Below, in pieces: positions 1 to 5,368 of a DNA stretch of 5,368 nucleotides. Under the pieces are notes generated by a model, which was not told the DNA's origin, made no database searches, and worked only from the letters and a program-made list of their open reading frames with translations. Source of the DNA: Bacteroidota bacterium (GTDB lineage: Bacteria > Bacteroidota > Bacteroidia > Flavobacteriales_D > JABDKJ01); contig JAQCAN010000180.1 of the NCBI GenBank assembly GCA_027621335.1, positions 1-5,368 of the forward strand, written 5' to 3'. Each line of letters opens with the position of its first letter. The first letter of the stretch is position 1. A program made the translations under genes and the position numbers.

Positions 1-128
1 ACTTCTTCTTGAAGGTAGATTCCCTGGGCGTCAGGCCCTCGGTGAGAGAGTGCCTGATTCATGGAATTCACAAGACCCTTGGGATCCGAAATGTCTTCAA
101 GTCCAAATATGCCACTGATTCCGCACAT
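1..128 (-). CDS. asnB: Asparagine synthetase (glutamine-hydrolysing), AsnB-like, N-terminal fragment
   Basis: Only the first 42 codons are in the window; the gene runs off the left edge. The protein starts MCGISGIFG and carries HRGPDAQG at residues 29-36. This is the signature of a class II (Ntn) glutamine amidotransferase domain of the AsnB type. Cys2 becomes the N-terminal nucleophile after Met removal, which fixes the start at 128. HRGPD separates it from GlmS, which has an EYRGYDS-like motif there. Family members are about 600 residues, with a C-terminal ATP-pyrophosphatase domain that forms an acyl-adenylate and aminates it; that domain is not visible here. The gene begins 16 bases after the upstream SDR stop, on the same strand, so it is probably in the same operon. 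No Shine-Dalgarno sequence is seen. AsnB paralogues are common in polysaccharide clusters, where amidation of a sugar acid or another carboxylate is suspected. True asparagine synthesis cannot be excluded. Confidence 0.88.
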   Translation of the reverse strand, partial: MCGISGIFGLEDISDPKGLVNSMNQALSHRGPDAQGIYLQEE

Positions 129-144
129 CAGAAGCCGCGCGGAC

Positions 145-1083
145 TCAATTCATGATGAATTCGGGCATTGAAATGACCCTTTTCAATCCTTCTTCCAAAC
201 TGATCAAAGGTCTATCAAGAAGTGTCATCATCTTCGTATTATCAGGTAATCTTCGCTTCATATCCCCTTCTTCCAAAGGTGGAAGATGAATGATGCGGGA
301 GTCACTCTTGGTGACTTCGATGATCAATTTTGCAAGGTCTAGGATGGTGATTTCAATGTCACTTCCAATGTTCAGGACATCATTGACGAATTGGTCTTCA
401 TAGAAGGCTTTGAGACATGCATCCACATTGTCATCGATGTAGCAAAAGGTCCTGGTCTGTAATCCGTCCCCATACACAGTGATATCCTTATTCTTGAGAG
501 CCAATTTTATGAACTTGGAGATGACGAAATCAGGGCTCTGCTTGGGGCCAAAGGTGTTAAAGAACCTGAAGATGGTGAATTCCAAGCCGAACTCTTGATA
601 ATAGCTTCTCAAAGATGCTTCTCCAATGTTCTTGACAATGGCATATGGCAGTTTAGAATTCAGAGGAGTGGTTTGCTCGTTCTGAGGGATCTCGACAGGC
701 TCTCCATAGACCTCGGAGCTTGAAGAATAATACACCCTCTTGACCCTAGAGTTCTTAGAAAGCTTGAGTATGTTCTTTATCCCTTGAATGTCGTCCAGAA
801 CGCTGACCGGATTATTCAGGGTCCTCTGCACTCCTACCAGAGCTGCATAATGGAAGACATAATCGAAGTTGTAAGCGTAGAAGACCCCTGAAATGTCTTC
901 CATATAGTTCACATCACACTTTATGAAGTGAAGGTTATCGTAGCCATCAAGTGGAAGTTTCTTGGTGCTTCCTGTAAGAAGATTATCAACTACAACAACG
1001 TGATTATCAGGATTTTGCGCGAGTTTAATTGCAACTTCACTTGCAATGAATCCAGCACCTCCTGTAACAAGAATAGAAGTCAT
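145..1083 (-). CDS. NAD-dependent nucleotide-sugar epimerase/dehydratase (extended SDR), UDP-glucuronate decarboxylase-like
   Basis: A complete 312-residue extended short-chain dehydrogenase/reductase, the usual length for this group, acting in the cytoplasm on a nucleotide-diphosphate sugar. The Rossmann NAD-binding motif TGGAGFIAS is at residues 7-15; the third glycine of GxxGxxG is Ala14. The catalytic Tyr147 and Lys151 form YxxxK (YAIVK). The active-site strand reads SSSSEVYGEP (120-129). Ser-Ser-Glu just before VYG matches UDP-glucuronate decarboxylases (T-S-E) better than dTDP-glucose dehydratases (T-D-E) or GalE epimerases. FFNTFGP (174-180), GDGLQTRTFCYIDD (205-218) and KRRLPD (276-281) also resemble the decarboxylase group, so a UDP-xylose or UDP-4-keto-pentose product is possible. 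The sequence around Tyr147 is not the typical decarboxylase form, so a 4-epimerase remains a real alternative. The ATG at 1083 sits 24 bases after the upstream glycosyltransferase stop, and the gene is followed closely by the asnB-like gene. Confidence 0.9.
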   Translation of the reverse strand: MTSILVTGGAGFIASEVAIKLAQNPDNHVVVVDNLLTGSTKKLPLDGYDNLHFIKCDVNYMEDISGVFYAYNFDYVFHYAALVGVQRTLNNPVSVLDDIQGIKNILKLSKNSRVKRVYYSSSSEVYGEPVEIPQNEQTTPLNSKLPYAIVKNIGEASLRSYYQEFGLEFTIFRFFNTFGPKQSPDFVISKFIKLALKNKDITVYGDGLQTRTFCYIDDNVDACLKAFYEDQFVNDVLNIGSDIEITILDLAKLIIEVTKSDSRIIHLPPLEEGDMKRRLPDNTKMMTLLDRPLISLEEGLKRVISMPEFIMN

Positions 1084-1107
1084 CTAGTTCAATTAAAAAG
1101 AACGAAT
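1084..1107 (-). other. 24-base AT-rich intergenic gap, the longest in the window
   Basis: This gap separates the third glycosyltransferase from the SDR gene. Read on the minus strand it is AT-rich, with a TTTTTAATT run 7 bases before the SDR ATG. It has no purine-rich Shine-Dalgarno sequence, no hairpin and no recognisable promoter boxes, so read-through transcription is the simplest view. An internal weak promoter inside the preceding coding region cannot be ruled out. Confidence 0.5.
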
Positions 1108-2151
1108 TTAAGATATTCCTAGCAGTCGACCGGCCCATTGCGAGGGACTCAACTGCTGGCCTTGGCGATGACTCTCTTTTGAAAACTCCAAAAGTTCTAT
1201 ATCCTCCATACTCATGAGTCTTTTGAGTCCATCCACGAAGTCCTTCTTCGAAGACGCACTGAACTTCCAACCGTTGTGTCCCTCTTTCAAGAATAATTCG
1301 CCTGCACCGATCTTATCACTGAGTAAAAGCGGGAACCCAGCACAGGCCATCTCATGAACAGCCACTCCCCAAGGTTCGAAGAGACTTGGGAGAACGAATA
1401 CCCCTGAGTCCAACAGATATTGGAGTAGATCCTTTGGCTGCACAAAGCCCACATGCTCTATGCATTCATTCTCAATACGCTGATCGAACAACTCACCCGT
1501 TCCTATGCATCGAAGACTCCATTGCCTTCCCGTAGCTTCATTGGCTTCGATAAATGCCGAGCACAGCATATCGATGTTCTTTTGTTCGACATACCGCCCC
1601 ACATAGAGCAACCGCCTTGGAAAATCTCCTGAAATGTGAGCTGATCGCTCCTTATAGATGTCGTTGAAGTGCTGAACATCAGCTGAGTAAAAGCCTGTCA
1701 TCACTTTAGACGCATCAAAGCCTATCTTCATGGCATACTTCTTCTGGGCTTCTCCCGCCACCCAAGCGTGAGAAAAGCGGCTCTTGATGAACCCACTGCC
1801 ACCTATGCTCATGACCCTTTGTTTGAAACTTCCTGTCCACTGTGTGTCGAAGAGTATGACTGTGGGAATCTTCTTCGCATAGCTCCTCGCTAGCCTCAGG
1901 TAATCCTTGTCCAACCATCCGCTCACCAGCAACAGTTGAGGCACGCTCTCCCCCACTATGCTCTCCATTTCATCAATATCCAAGCGGTCCTTGGAATGGA
2001 AGGTGACATTCTCAATCTGTGGAATCGAAAAAGGGGCCTCCTCATTCACTGGCCAATGTACCACAGTGAGGCTCGCATCCTTAGCTGCCATCTCAAAACA
2101 TGCGAAAAGATAGCCTGCCAATTCCGAGTATAAAAAGGTAATGCGTTTCAT
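1108..2151 (-). CDS. Glycosyltransferase, GT4 family (GT-B fold)
   Basis: A complete 347-residue retaining glycosyltransferase, slightly short for GT4 (usually 350-400). It probably adds one sugar to a growing lipid-linked oligosaccharide at the cytoplasmic face of the inner membrane. The C-terminal GT4 domain starts near residue 180: YVGRYVEQKNI (183-193) is the donor-phosphate-binding loop with Arg186 and Lys191, and LPSLFEPWGVAVHE (254-267) contains the E-x7-E pair, Glu259 and Glu267. HNGW (292-295) corresponds to the usual GxNGxL segment. The N-terminal acceptor domain (1-175) starts directly with a beta strand (KRITFLYSE) and has no signal peptide. The ATG at 2151 overlaps the TGA of the upstream Wzy/WaaL gene as ATGA, so translation is probably coupled. 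Donor and acceptor sugars cannot be read from the sequence. Confidence 0.92.
   Translation of the reverse strand: MKRITFLYSELAGYLFACFEMAAKDASLTVVHWPVNEEAPFSIPQIENVTFHSKDRLDIDEMESIVGESVPQLLLVSGWLDKDYLRLARSYAKKIPTVILFDTQWTGSFKQRVMSIGGSGFIKSRFSHAWVAGEAQKKYAMKIGFDASKVMTGFYSADVQHFNDIYKERSAHISGDFPRRLLYVGRYVEQKNIDMLCSAFIEANEATGRQWSLRCIGTGELFDQRIENECIEHVGFVQPKDLLQYLLDSGVFVLPSLFEPWGVAVHEMACAGFPLLLSDKIGAGELFLKEGHNGWKFSASSKKDFVDGLKRLMSMEDIELLEFSKESHRQGQQLSPSQWAGRLLGIS
2148..2151 (-). other. ATGA stop/start overlap between Wzy/WaaL and glycosyltransferase genes
   Basis: Read on the minus strand, the last sense codon of the membrane protein (AGA) is followed by TGA. The ATG of the next glycosyltransferase shares the TGA's first two bases, giving a 4-base overlap. 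This supports both gene ends and suggests translational coupling within one transcript. Confidence 0.85.
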
Positions 2152-3470
2152 CTCACAAGCTGACTTTCAGTTTCCGAGGCTACCCCATCTTCCATGGAAT
2201 CGCTTCTTGCATATAGCATGACCGAGATGGTCATCACAAGACCAATCGTGAACGGATTGAGGCTGGCCGTCAGCCATGACTCGAAGCTTACGCTAAAAAG
2301 GATAGCATACATCACTGGGATGGTGTTAGAATAGACTTTGGCAGTCCTGATAAAAAGAAGGAAAAAGGCCACCAAATAGATGATAAGGCCAATAAGCCCC
2401 ATGTCCAGCCAGAAGGTCAAATAACTGTTGTGGGCATTTCCTTGATGCCCCATGTTTGCCAGCATCTGATAATTCGCCCCGAAGATCCATTCGGTATAAT
2501 TGAATCCCTTACCGATGAAGAAATTATCCTGTATCTGCTCCCAAGCGAAGGTCCAAGCCAGCAACCTTCCCGATCCTCCCTCAAGAGTGTCCAATCTGAA
2601 GAATTCCTCCAACCCAAGGGCCTGAATGACCACAGGCAAATTATTCATGACGAACTGATAGCTAAAGAGGGCAGCCGCAAAGACCAAAAGCCCAAGAAAT
2701 CCTTTCAGAGCATTGAAGTTACTGAAGGTCAGGTAAAGGATGAGCGCGAATAAAGACGATCTCGATTGGCTTAACAAGAGATTGGCAAAGATGATTATCC
2801 AAAAGACCACCTTCTCCTGTCTCCCGAATTGCTCAGGTACTTTTCGGAAAACCGTATCGAAGAAGAGAGCAACTATCAAGACCAGAACACCCAGACCGTT
2901 GGGATTTCCCATCAGGCCCCGAAACCTTCCTGCCAAATAGGCGAATTCAGGATTGATGTACTTCATGATAAGACCTAAGGCAAGATAGGATACGACAATG
3001 AAGTAGAAGGTTCTTAGCGTCTCAGCCTGGCGAGCCTTGAAAAGATAACGCATGATGACAGGGACGCTGAAGAACAAGAATGCATATGAAAAGGACTTCT
3101 GAATGGATTTGAAGAGTTCAGGATTGTCATACAATATCAGGAAGGCCCATATGAAGAAAGGCAGGAAGATTTTGAATACCAGATTATTCGATGTGTCGAT
3201 AACCCCTCTATGTGCAACCACTATGAACGCAAGGAGACTCATGTAAATGGGCTTGAATCCTTTAGCGAAATCGAACATCTCGTAGTGGCTGTCACTGAAC
3301 ATAAGAAAAATCCAGAGTCCCAAGAGAATCTCAGCATAGCGACCACGGGACATGAGGGCCAATATTCCGAGTAGGATCAGAATGTAAGATACGGAGCCCA
3401 GATAAGTTCCAGCGACTGTCCAAATCAAGCACATCGCCAAAAAACCCAGATTTTCCTTGATATAGACCAC
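2148..3470 (-). CDS. O-antigen polymerase/ligase family membrane protein (Wzy/WaaL-like)
   Basis: A complete 440-residue polytopic inner-membrane protein with about 12 hydrophobic segments, spread over residues 8-275 and 353-420. Between them lies a large loop (about 276-352), the expected periplasmic loop. Features of the Wzy_C/O-antigen ligase family are visible: GRFRGLMGNPN at 181-191 (RG and GNPN are typical), SQSRSS at 234-239, SGR at 300-302 and GNAHNSYL at 344-351, where His347 fits the conserved loop histidine. The family uses undecaprenyl-PP-linked glycans, either polymerising repeat units (Wzy) or ligating them to an acceptor (WaaL). Sequence alone does not separate these; position among glycosyltransferases favours Wzy. 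The start is GTG at 3470, 2 bases after the upstream stop. The next in-frame ATG is at codon 13, inside the first hydrophobic segment, so the GTG is preferred. The C-terminal 20 residues are acidic and polar (SMEDGVASETES). Confidence 0.9.
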   Translation of the reverse strand: MVYIKENLGFLAMCLIWTVAGTYLGSVSYILILLGILALMSRGRYAEILLGLWIFLMFSDSHYEMFDFAKGFKPIYMSLLAFIVVAHRGVIDTSNNLVFKIFLPFFIWAFLILYDNPELFKSIQKSFSYAFLFFSVPVIMRYLFKARQAETLRTFYFIVVSYLALGLIMKYINPEFAYLAGRFRGLMGNPNGLGVLVLIVALFFDTVFRKVPEQFGRQEKVVFWIIIFANLLLSQSRSSLFALILYLTFSNFNALKGFLGLLVFAAALFSYQFVMNNLPVVIQALGLEEFFRLDTLEGGSGRLLAWTFAWEQIQDNFFIGKGFNYTEWIFGANYQMLANMGHQGNAHNSYLTFWLDMGLIGLIIYLVAFFLLFIRTAKVYSNTIPVMYAILFSVSFESWLTASLNPFTIGLVMTISVMLYARSDSMEDGVASETESQLVR

Positions 3471-3472
3471 AA

Positions 3473-4624
3473 TCAGCGTTCGGTTAGCCTATTTTCCATG
3501 TCCTGCAAAGTTCGCTCAATCACTGCTTCCCATGTAAAATTGTCGATGAAACGTAACGCTGAGGCCTTTGATTTGGATTGCAACTCTTCAGCACTCCAAG
3601 CCTGCGCTTGCATCAAGGCTTGCTCAATGGCCTTGGTGTCATTCGATGCCATCAGGACACCATTGGCTCCATCTACAAGTTCATTGACAGCACCAACATC
3701 TGAAGCCAAAATGGCCAGGCCTCTGGCCATGGCCTCTAGGATGACCGTTGGCATGCCTTCAGCCAGCGATGGGAGGATGAGAACATCTGCAGCATCCAAT
3801 ATCTCCTTCAATCGCTGCTCATCCCTTATCTCACCGTGAAGCAGTACCCCATTCTTACTCCCCATATCTCGGATATTCAAAGGACCAACGAATTGGAACT
3901 CAAGATCAGGGTACCTGACCTCCTTGAGCACCTTGGAGAGCAGATGGAGTCCTTTCCTGTGTTCTTGACGCCCTATGAAAAGCACTATCCTCTTCGAAGT
4001 AGCCTTGATGCTTTTGGCACCTTGACTCAAAATCCAATCCTTGGAAAGCCCAATTGGTATCTGACTGATCTCCGCTGATGGGACATTCTTCTTGATGAGC
4101 TCGGTCAATCTTCCTCCCAACGAATAGACCACATCAGCATGCCGACAGAGGTACTTAACGGGTCCTTTGAAATAATACTGAATCACCTGTTGCTTGAAGC
4201 CGTAAGCCTGCTGGAACATCTCCAATCCATGGAGGTTCACTCCTACCAAAGGGAGGCTTTCTCCCCTCTGCTTTGCGCTTACCAATGCCCATCCTGTAAA
4301 TCCTTGGGCGTAGATGAAGTCTATGTTCTGTTGCTTTTTGAGGTCTTCCAGAATAGAGAGGCTATACCTGAAAGATCGTCTCAAATACGATCCAGGGGAG
4401 AGCCCACTACTTGGAAAAGGGATGATTTTCTCCACTATGCCATCCAATAGCTCAGCAGCTATATGGTCCGAGAGTCTACCCTTACCTCCTGGATGGTATA
4501 AGAGGACCTCTACTCTATTCTTCAATAAATAGACGAGTAAGAATAAGGAATGCTTCTGCATCCCACCGACCACCATTGGAAATACCCCATCAGTGAGCAA
4601 GGCTATGCGCTGGATTCGACTCAT
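3473..4624 (-). CDS. Glycosyltransferase, GT4 family (GT-B fold)
   Basis: A complete retaining glycosyltransferase of 383 residues from the start chosen here. The ATG at 4624 is preferred over one 16 codons upstream (4672) because it overlaps the previous gene's TGA as ATGA, and because the protein then begins MSRIQRIALLTDG, a normal GT-B first strand. GGMQKH (20-25) is the glycine-rich N-terminal loop typical of GT4. LFIGRQEHRKGL (215-226) carries the donor-phosphate-binding Arg219 and Lys224. LPSLAEGMPTVILEAMARG (284-302) contains the E-x7-E pair, Glu289 and Glu297. ELVDGANGVL (315-324) is the common loop near the nucleotide-sugar site. A charged, amphipathic C-terminal region (from about 360, NFTWEAVIERTLQDM) ends the protein. 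It probably adds one sugar of the repeat unit at the cytoplasmic membrane face; specificity is unknown. The polymerase gene starts 2 bases after its stop. Confidence 0.93.
   Translation of the reverse strand: MSRIQRIALLTDGVFPMVVGGMQKHSLFLLVYLLKNRVEVLLYHPGGKGRLSDHIAAELLDGIVEKIIPFPSSGLSPGSYLRRSFRYSLSILEDLKKQQNIDFIYAQGFTGWALVSAKQRGESLPLVGVNLHGLEMFQQAYGFKQQVIQYYFKGPVKYLCRHADVVYSLGGRLTELIKKNVPSAEISQIPIGLSKDWILSQGAKSIKATSKRIVLFIGRQEHRKGLHLLSKVLKEVRYPDLEFQFVGPLNIRDMGSKNGVLLHGEIRDEQRLKEILDAADVLILPSLAEGMPTVILEAMARGLAILASDVGAVNELVDGANGVLMASNDTKAIEQALMQAQAWSAEELQSKSKASALRFIDNFTWEAVIERTLQDMENRLTER
4621..4624 (-). other. ATGA stop/start overlap between two glycosyltransferase genes
   Basis: On the minus strand the upstream glycosyltransferase ends GAC-CAA-TGA, and the next one starts with the ATG that shares the TGA's first two bases. 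This 4-base overlap decides the start of the downstream gene and mirrors the overlap at 2148-2151. Confidence 0.83.
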
Positions 4625-5368
4625 TGGTCCAAATCGAAGAGTTTCAAATAGTCCAGTTCCAATTTCTCCCAAGTGAAGTTCTCAGAGAAGTGCTGTTGGT
4701 TCCCGACTGATTTCTCATGTTCCATCTTATGCATGGTATCCTTATCCATAAGAACCTCAACGATGTTTTTCGATTCGCGCATATCCACGCATTGCTCCCT
4801 ATCACCACATAACCAGACGGAATGGGCGTTATTGTGAAGTAGTACGGGCAGACCAAGACTCATGGCCTCGAGGGTTGCAATTCCAAAGGGTTCATCCAAA
4901 GAAGGCAGAATGAAGATATCGGCCAGCGGGTAGATGACTTGCATGAGAGAATGGTGCAGGTATAGATTAAGTAGCCTTGTACCAACGGGGTCAATGGCTT
5001 TAGCTCGGGAAGCCGGAACCTCGCCACAGATGATCATAGACCACTCATCCCCTAGCTCTCGAAATGCATTTTCCAAAACTTGAAAATTCTTTTCTGGCCA
5101 CTCTGTCGGGCCAACGTAGAGTATGGCCTTCCTATTACCTTTAAAAGCTATCACCTTTTCCTTGAGTTCTTGCCACCCGGCTTCAGGATTCTCCCAGATC
5201 GGATCGAAAAAATGTGGAATGAGATACATAGGTTTTCCAAGCTTTTCGGCTTCTAACTTAAGTCCATCGTAGTTGACCTTATTTACTTCTTGTAGGACAT
5301 CTGCATGCTTCAATCTCACACCGCCTTGAGAGGTGAACCCTTCACAGTAGATAAGCTTTGTCTTAGGG
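4621..5368 (-). CDS. Glycosyltransferase, GT4 family, partial (N-terminus outside window)
   Basis: The reading frame is open through to the right edge, giving 248 visible residues with no reliable start. A GTG at 5319 is in frame, but the frame continues upstream with protein-like sequence (TKLIYCEGFTSQGG). GT4 proteins are about 350-400 residues, so roughly 100-150 N-terminal residues are missing. In visible numbering, ILYVGPTEWPEKN (82-94) is the donor-binding loop, with a proline where many members have arginine (YVGR), and LPSLDEPFGIATLEAMS (154-170) holds the E-x7-E pair, Glu159 and Glu167. The usual DGxNGxL stretch is replaced by HSVWLCGDREQCVDM (182-196). The C-terminus contains NFTWEKLELDYLKLF, as is common in the family. 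It probably transfers one sugar to a lipid-linked intermediate on the cytoplasmic side. Its TGA overlaps the next gene's ATG. Confidence 0.88.
   Translation of the reverse strand, partial: PKTKLIYCEGFTSQGGVRLKHADVLQEVNKVNYDGLKLEAEKLGKPMYLIPHFFDPIWENPEAGWQELKEKVIAFKGNRKAILYVGPTEWPEKNFQVLENAFRELGDEWSMIICGEVPASRAKAIDPVGTRLLNLYLHHSLMQVIYPLADIFILPSLDEPFGIATLEAMSLGLPVLLHNNAHSVWLCGDREQCVDMRESKNIVEVLMDKDTMHKMEHEKSVGNQQHFSENFTWEKLELDYLKLFDLDQ

Noticed and set aside
1084..1107. A terminator or promoter between the third glycosyltransferase and the SDR
   Set aside because: The gap is AT-rich, but there is no stem-loop, and no Bacteroidota-like TAnnTTTG box at a sensible distance.
1037..1270. A 77-codon minus-strand frame bridging the SDR and third glycosyltransferase genes
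   Set aside because: It overlaps the ends of two well-supported genes in another frame and matches no family I recognise.
2430..2753. A 107-codon plus-strand open frame opposite the Wzy/WaaL gene
   Set aside because: It lies wholly antisense to a well-supported membrane protein gene. The translated product has no recognisable domain and low-complexity polar composition typical of an antisense shadow.
3498..3839. A 113-codon plus-strand open frame opposite the second glycosyltransferase
   Set aside because: It is the antisense of the conserved GT4 catalytic region, and its Ser/Ala/Met-rich translation looks like a reverse reading of a real gene. The adjacent frames at 3836-4078 and 4139-4450 are rejected for the same reason.
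4625..4672. A 16-codon N-terminal extension of the second glycosyltransferase (ATG at 4672)
   Set aside because: It would overlap the upstream gene by about 50 bases and adds a non-family sequence before the normal first beta strand. The ATGA overlap at 4621-4624 gives a better start.
5317..5319. GTG at 5319 as the true start of the right-hand glycosyltransferase
   Set aside because: The frame stays open to the window edge with plausible protein sequence, and a GT4 protein starting there would lack most of its N-terminal domain.

Overview
The window is a stretch of a surface-polysaccharide (O-antigen, capsule or exopolysaccharide) biosynthesis cluster. Six genes lie head to tail, all on the minus strand, so transcription runs from the right edge to the left edge. 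None of the start codons is preceded by a convincing Shine-Dalgarno sequence. Together with the moderate base composition and the gene content, this loosely suggests a Bacteroidota bacterium. That assignment is an inference; no marker gene is present to prove it.

In order of transcription: (1) a GT4-type glycosyltransferase whose N-terminal part lies beyond the right edge (ends at 4621); (2) a complete GT4 glycosyltransferase (4624-3473), whose ATG overlaps the previous stop as ATGA; (3) a Wzy/WaaL-type membrane protein (3470-2148) with a GTG start 2 bases after the previous stop; (4) a third, shorter GT4 glycosyltransferase (2151-1108), again coupled by ATGA; (5) an NAD-dependent nucleotide-sugar SDR (1083-145), most like UDP-glucuronate decarboxylase, after a 24-base gap; (6) the first 42 codons of an AsnB-type glutamine-hydrolysing asparagine synthetase/amidotransferase (128-1), running off the left edge. 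There is no gene-free stretch longer than 24 bases, and no RNA gene, mobile element, CRISPR array, promoter or terminator could be supported.

The parts fit one pathway. The SDR would supply or modify a nucleotide sugar, the three glycosyltransferases would build a lipid-linked oligosaccharide on the cytoplasmic face, and the Wzy/WaaL protein would polymerise or transfer it on the periplasmic face. The AsnB-like enzyme may amidate a sugar acid or another cluster product. A flippase, an initiating sugar-phosphate transferase and export or length-control proteins are not seen here and presumably lie outside. The window looks like a recognisable but individually variable polysaccharide locus. I did not find a clearly undescribed system in it.
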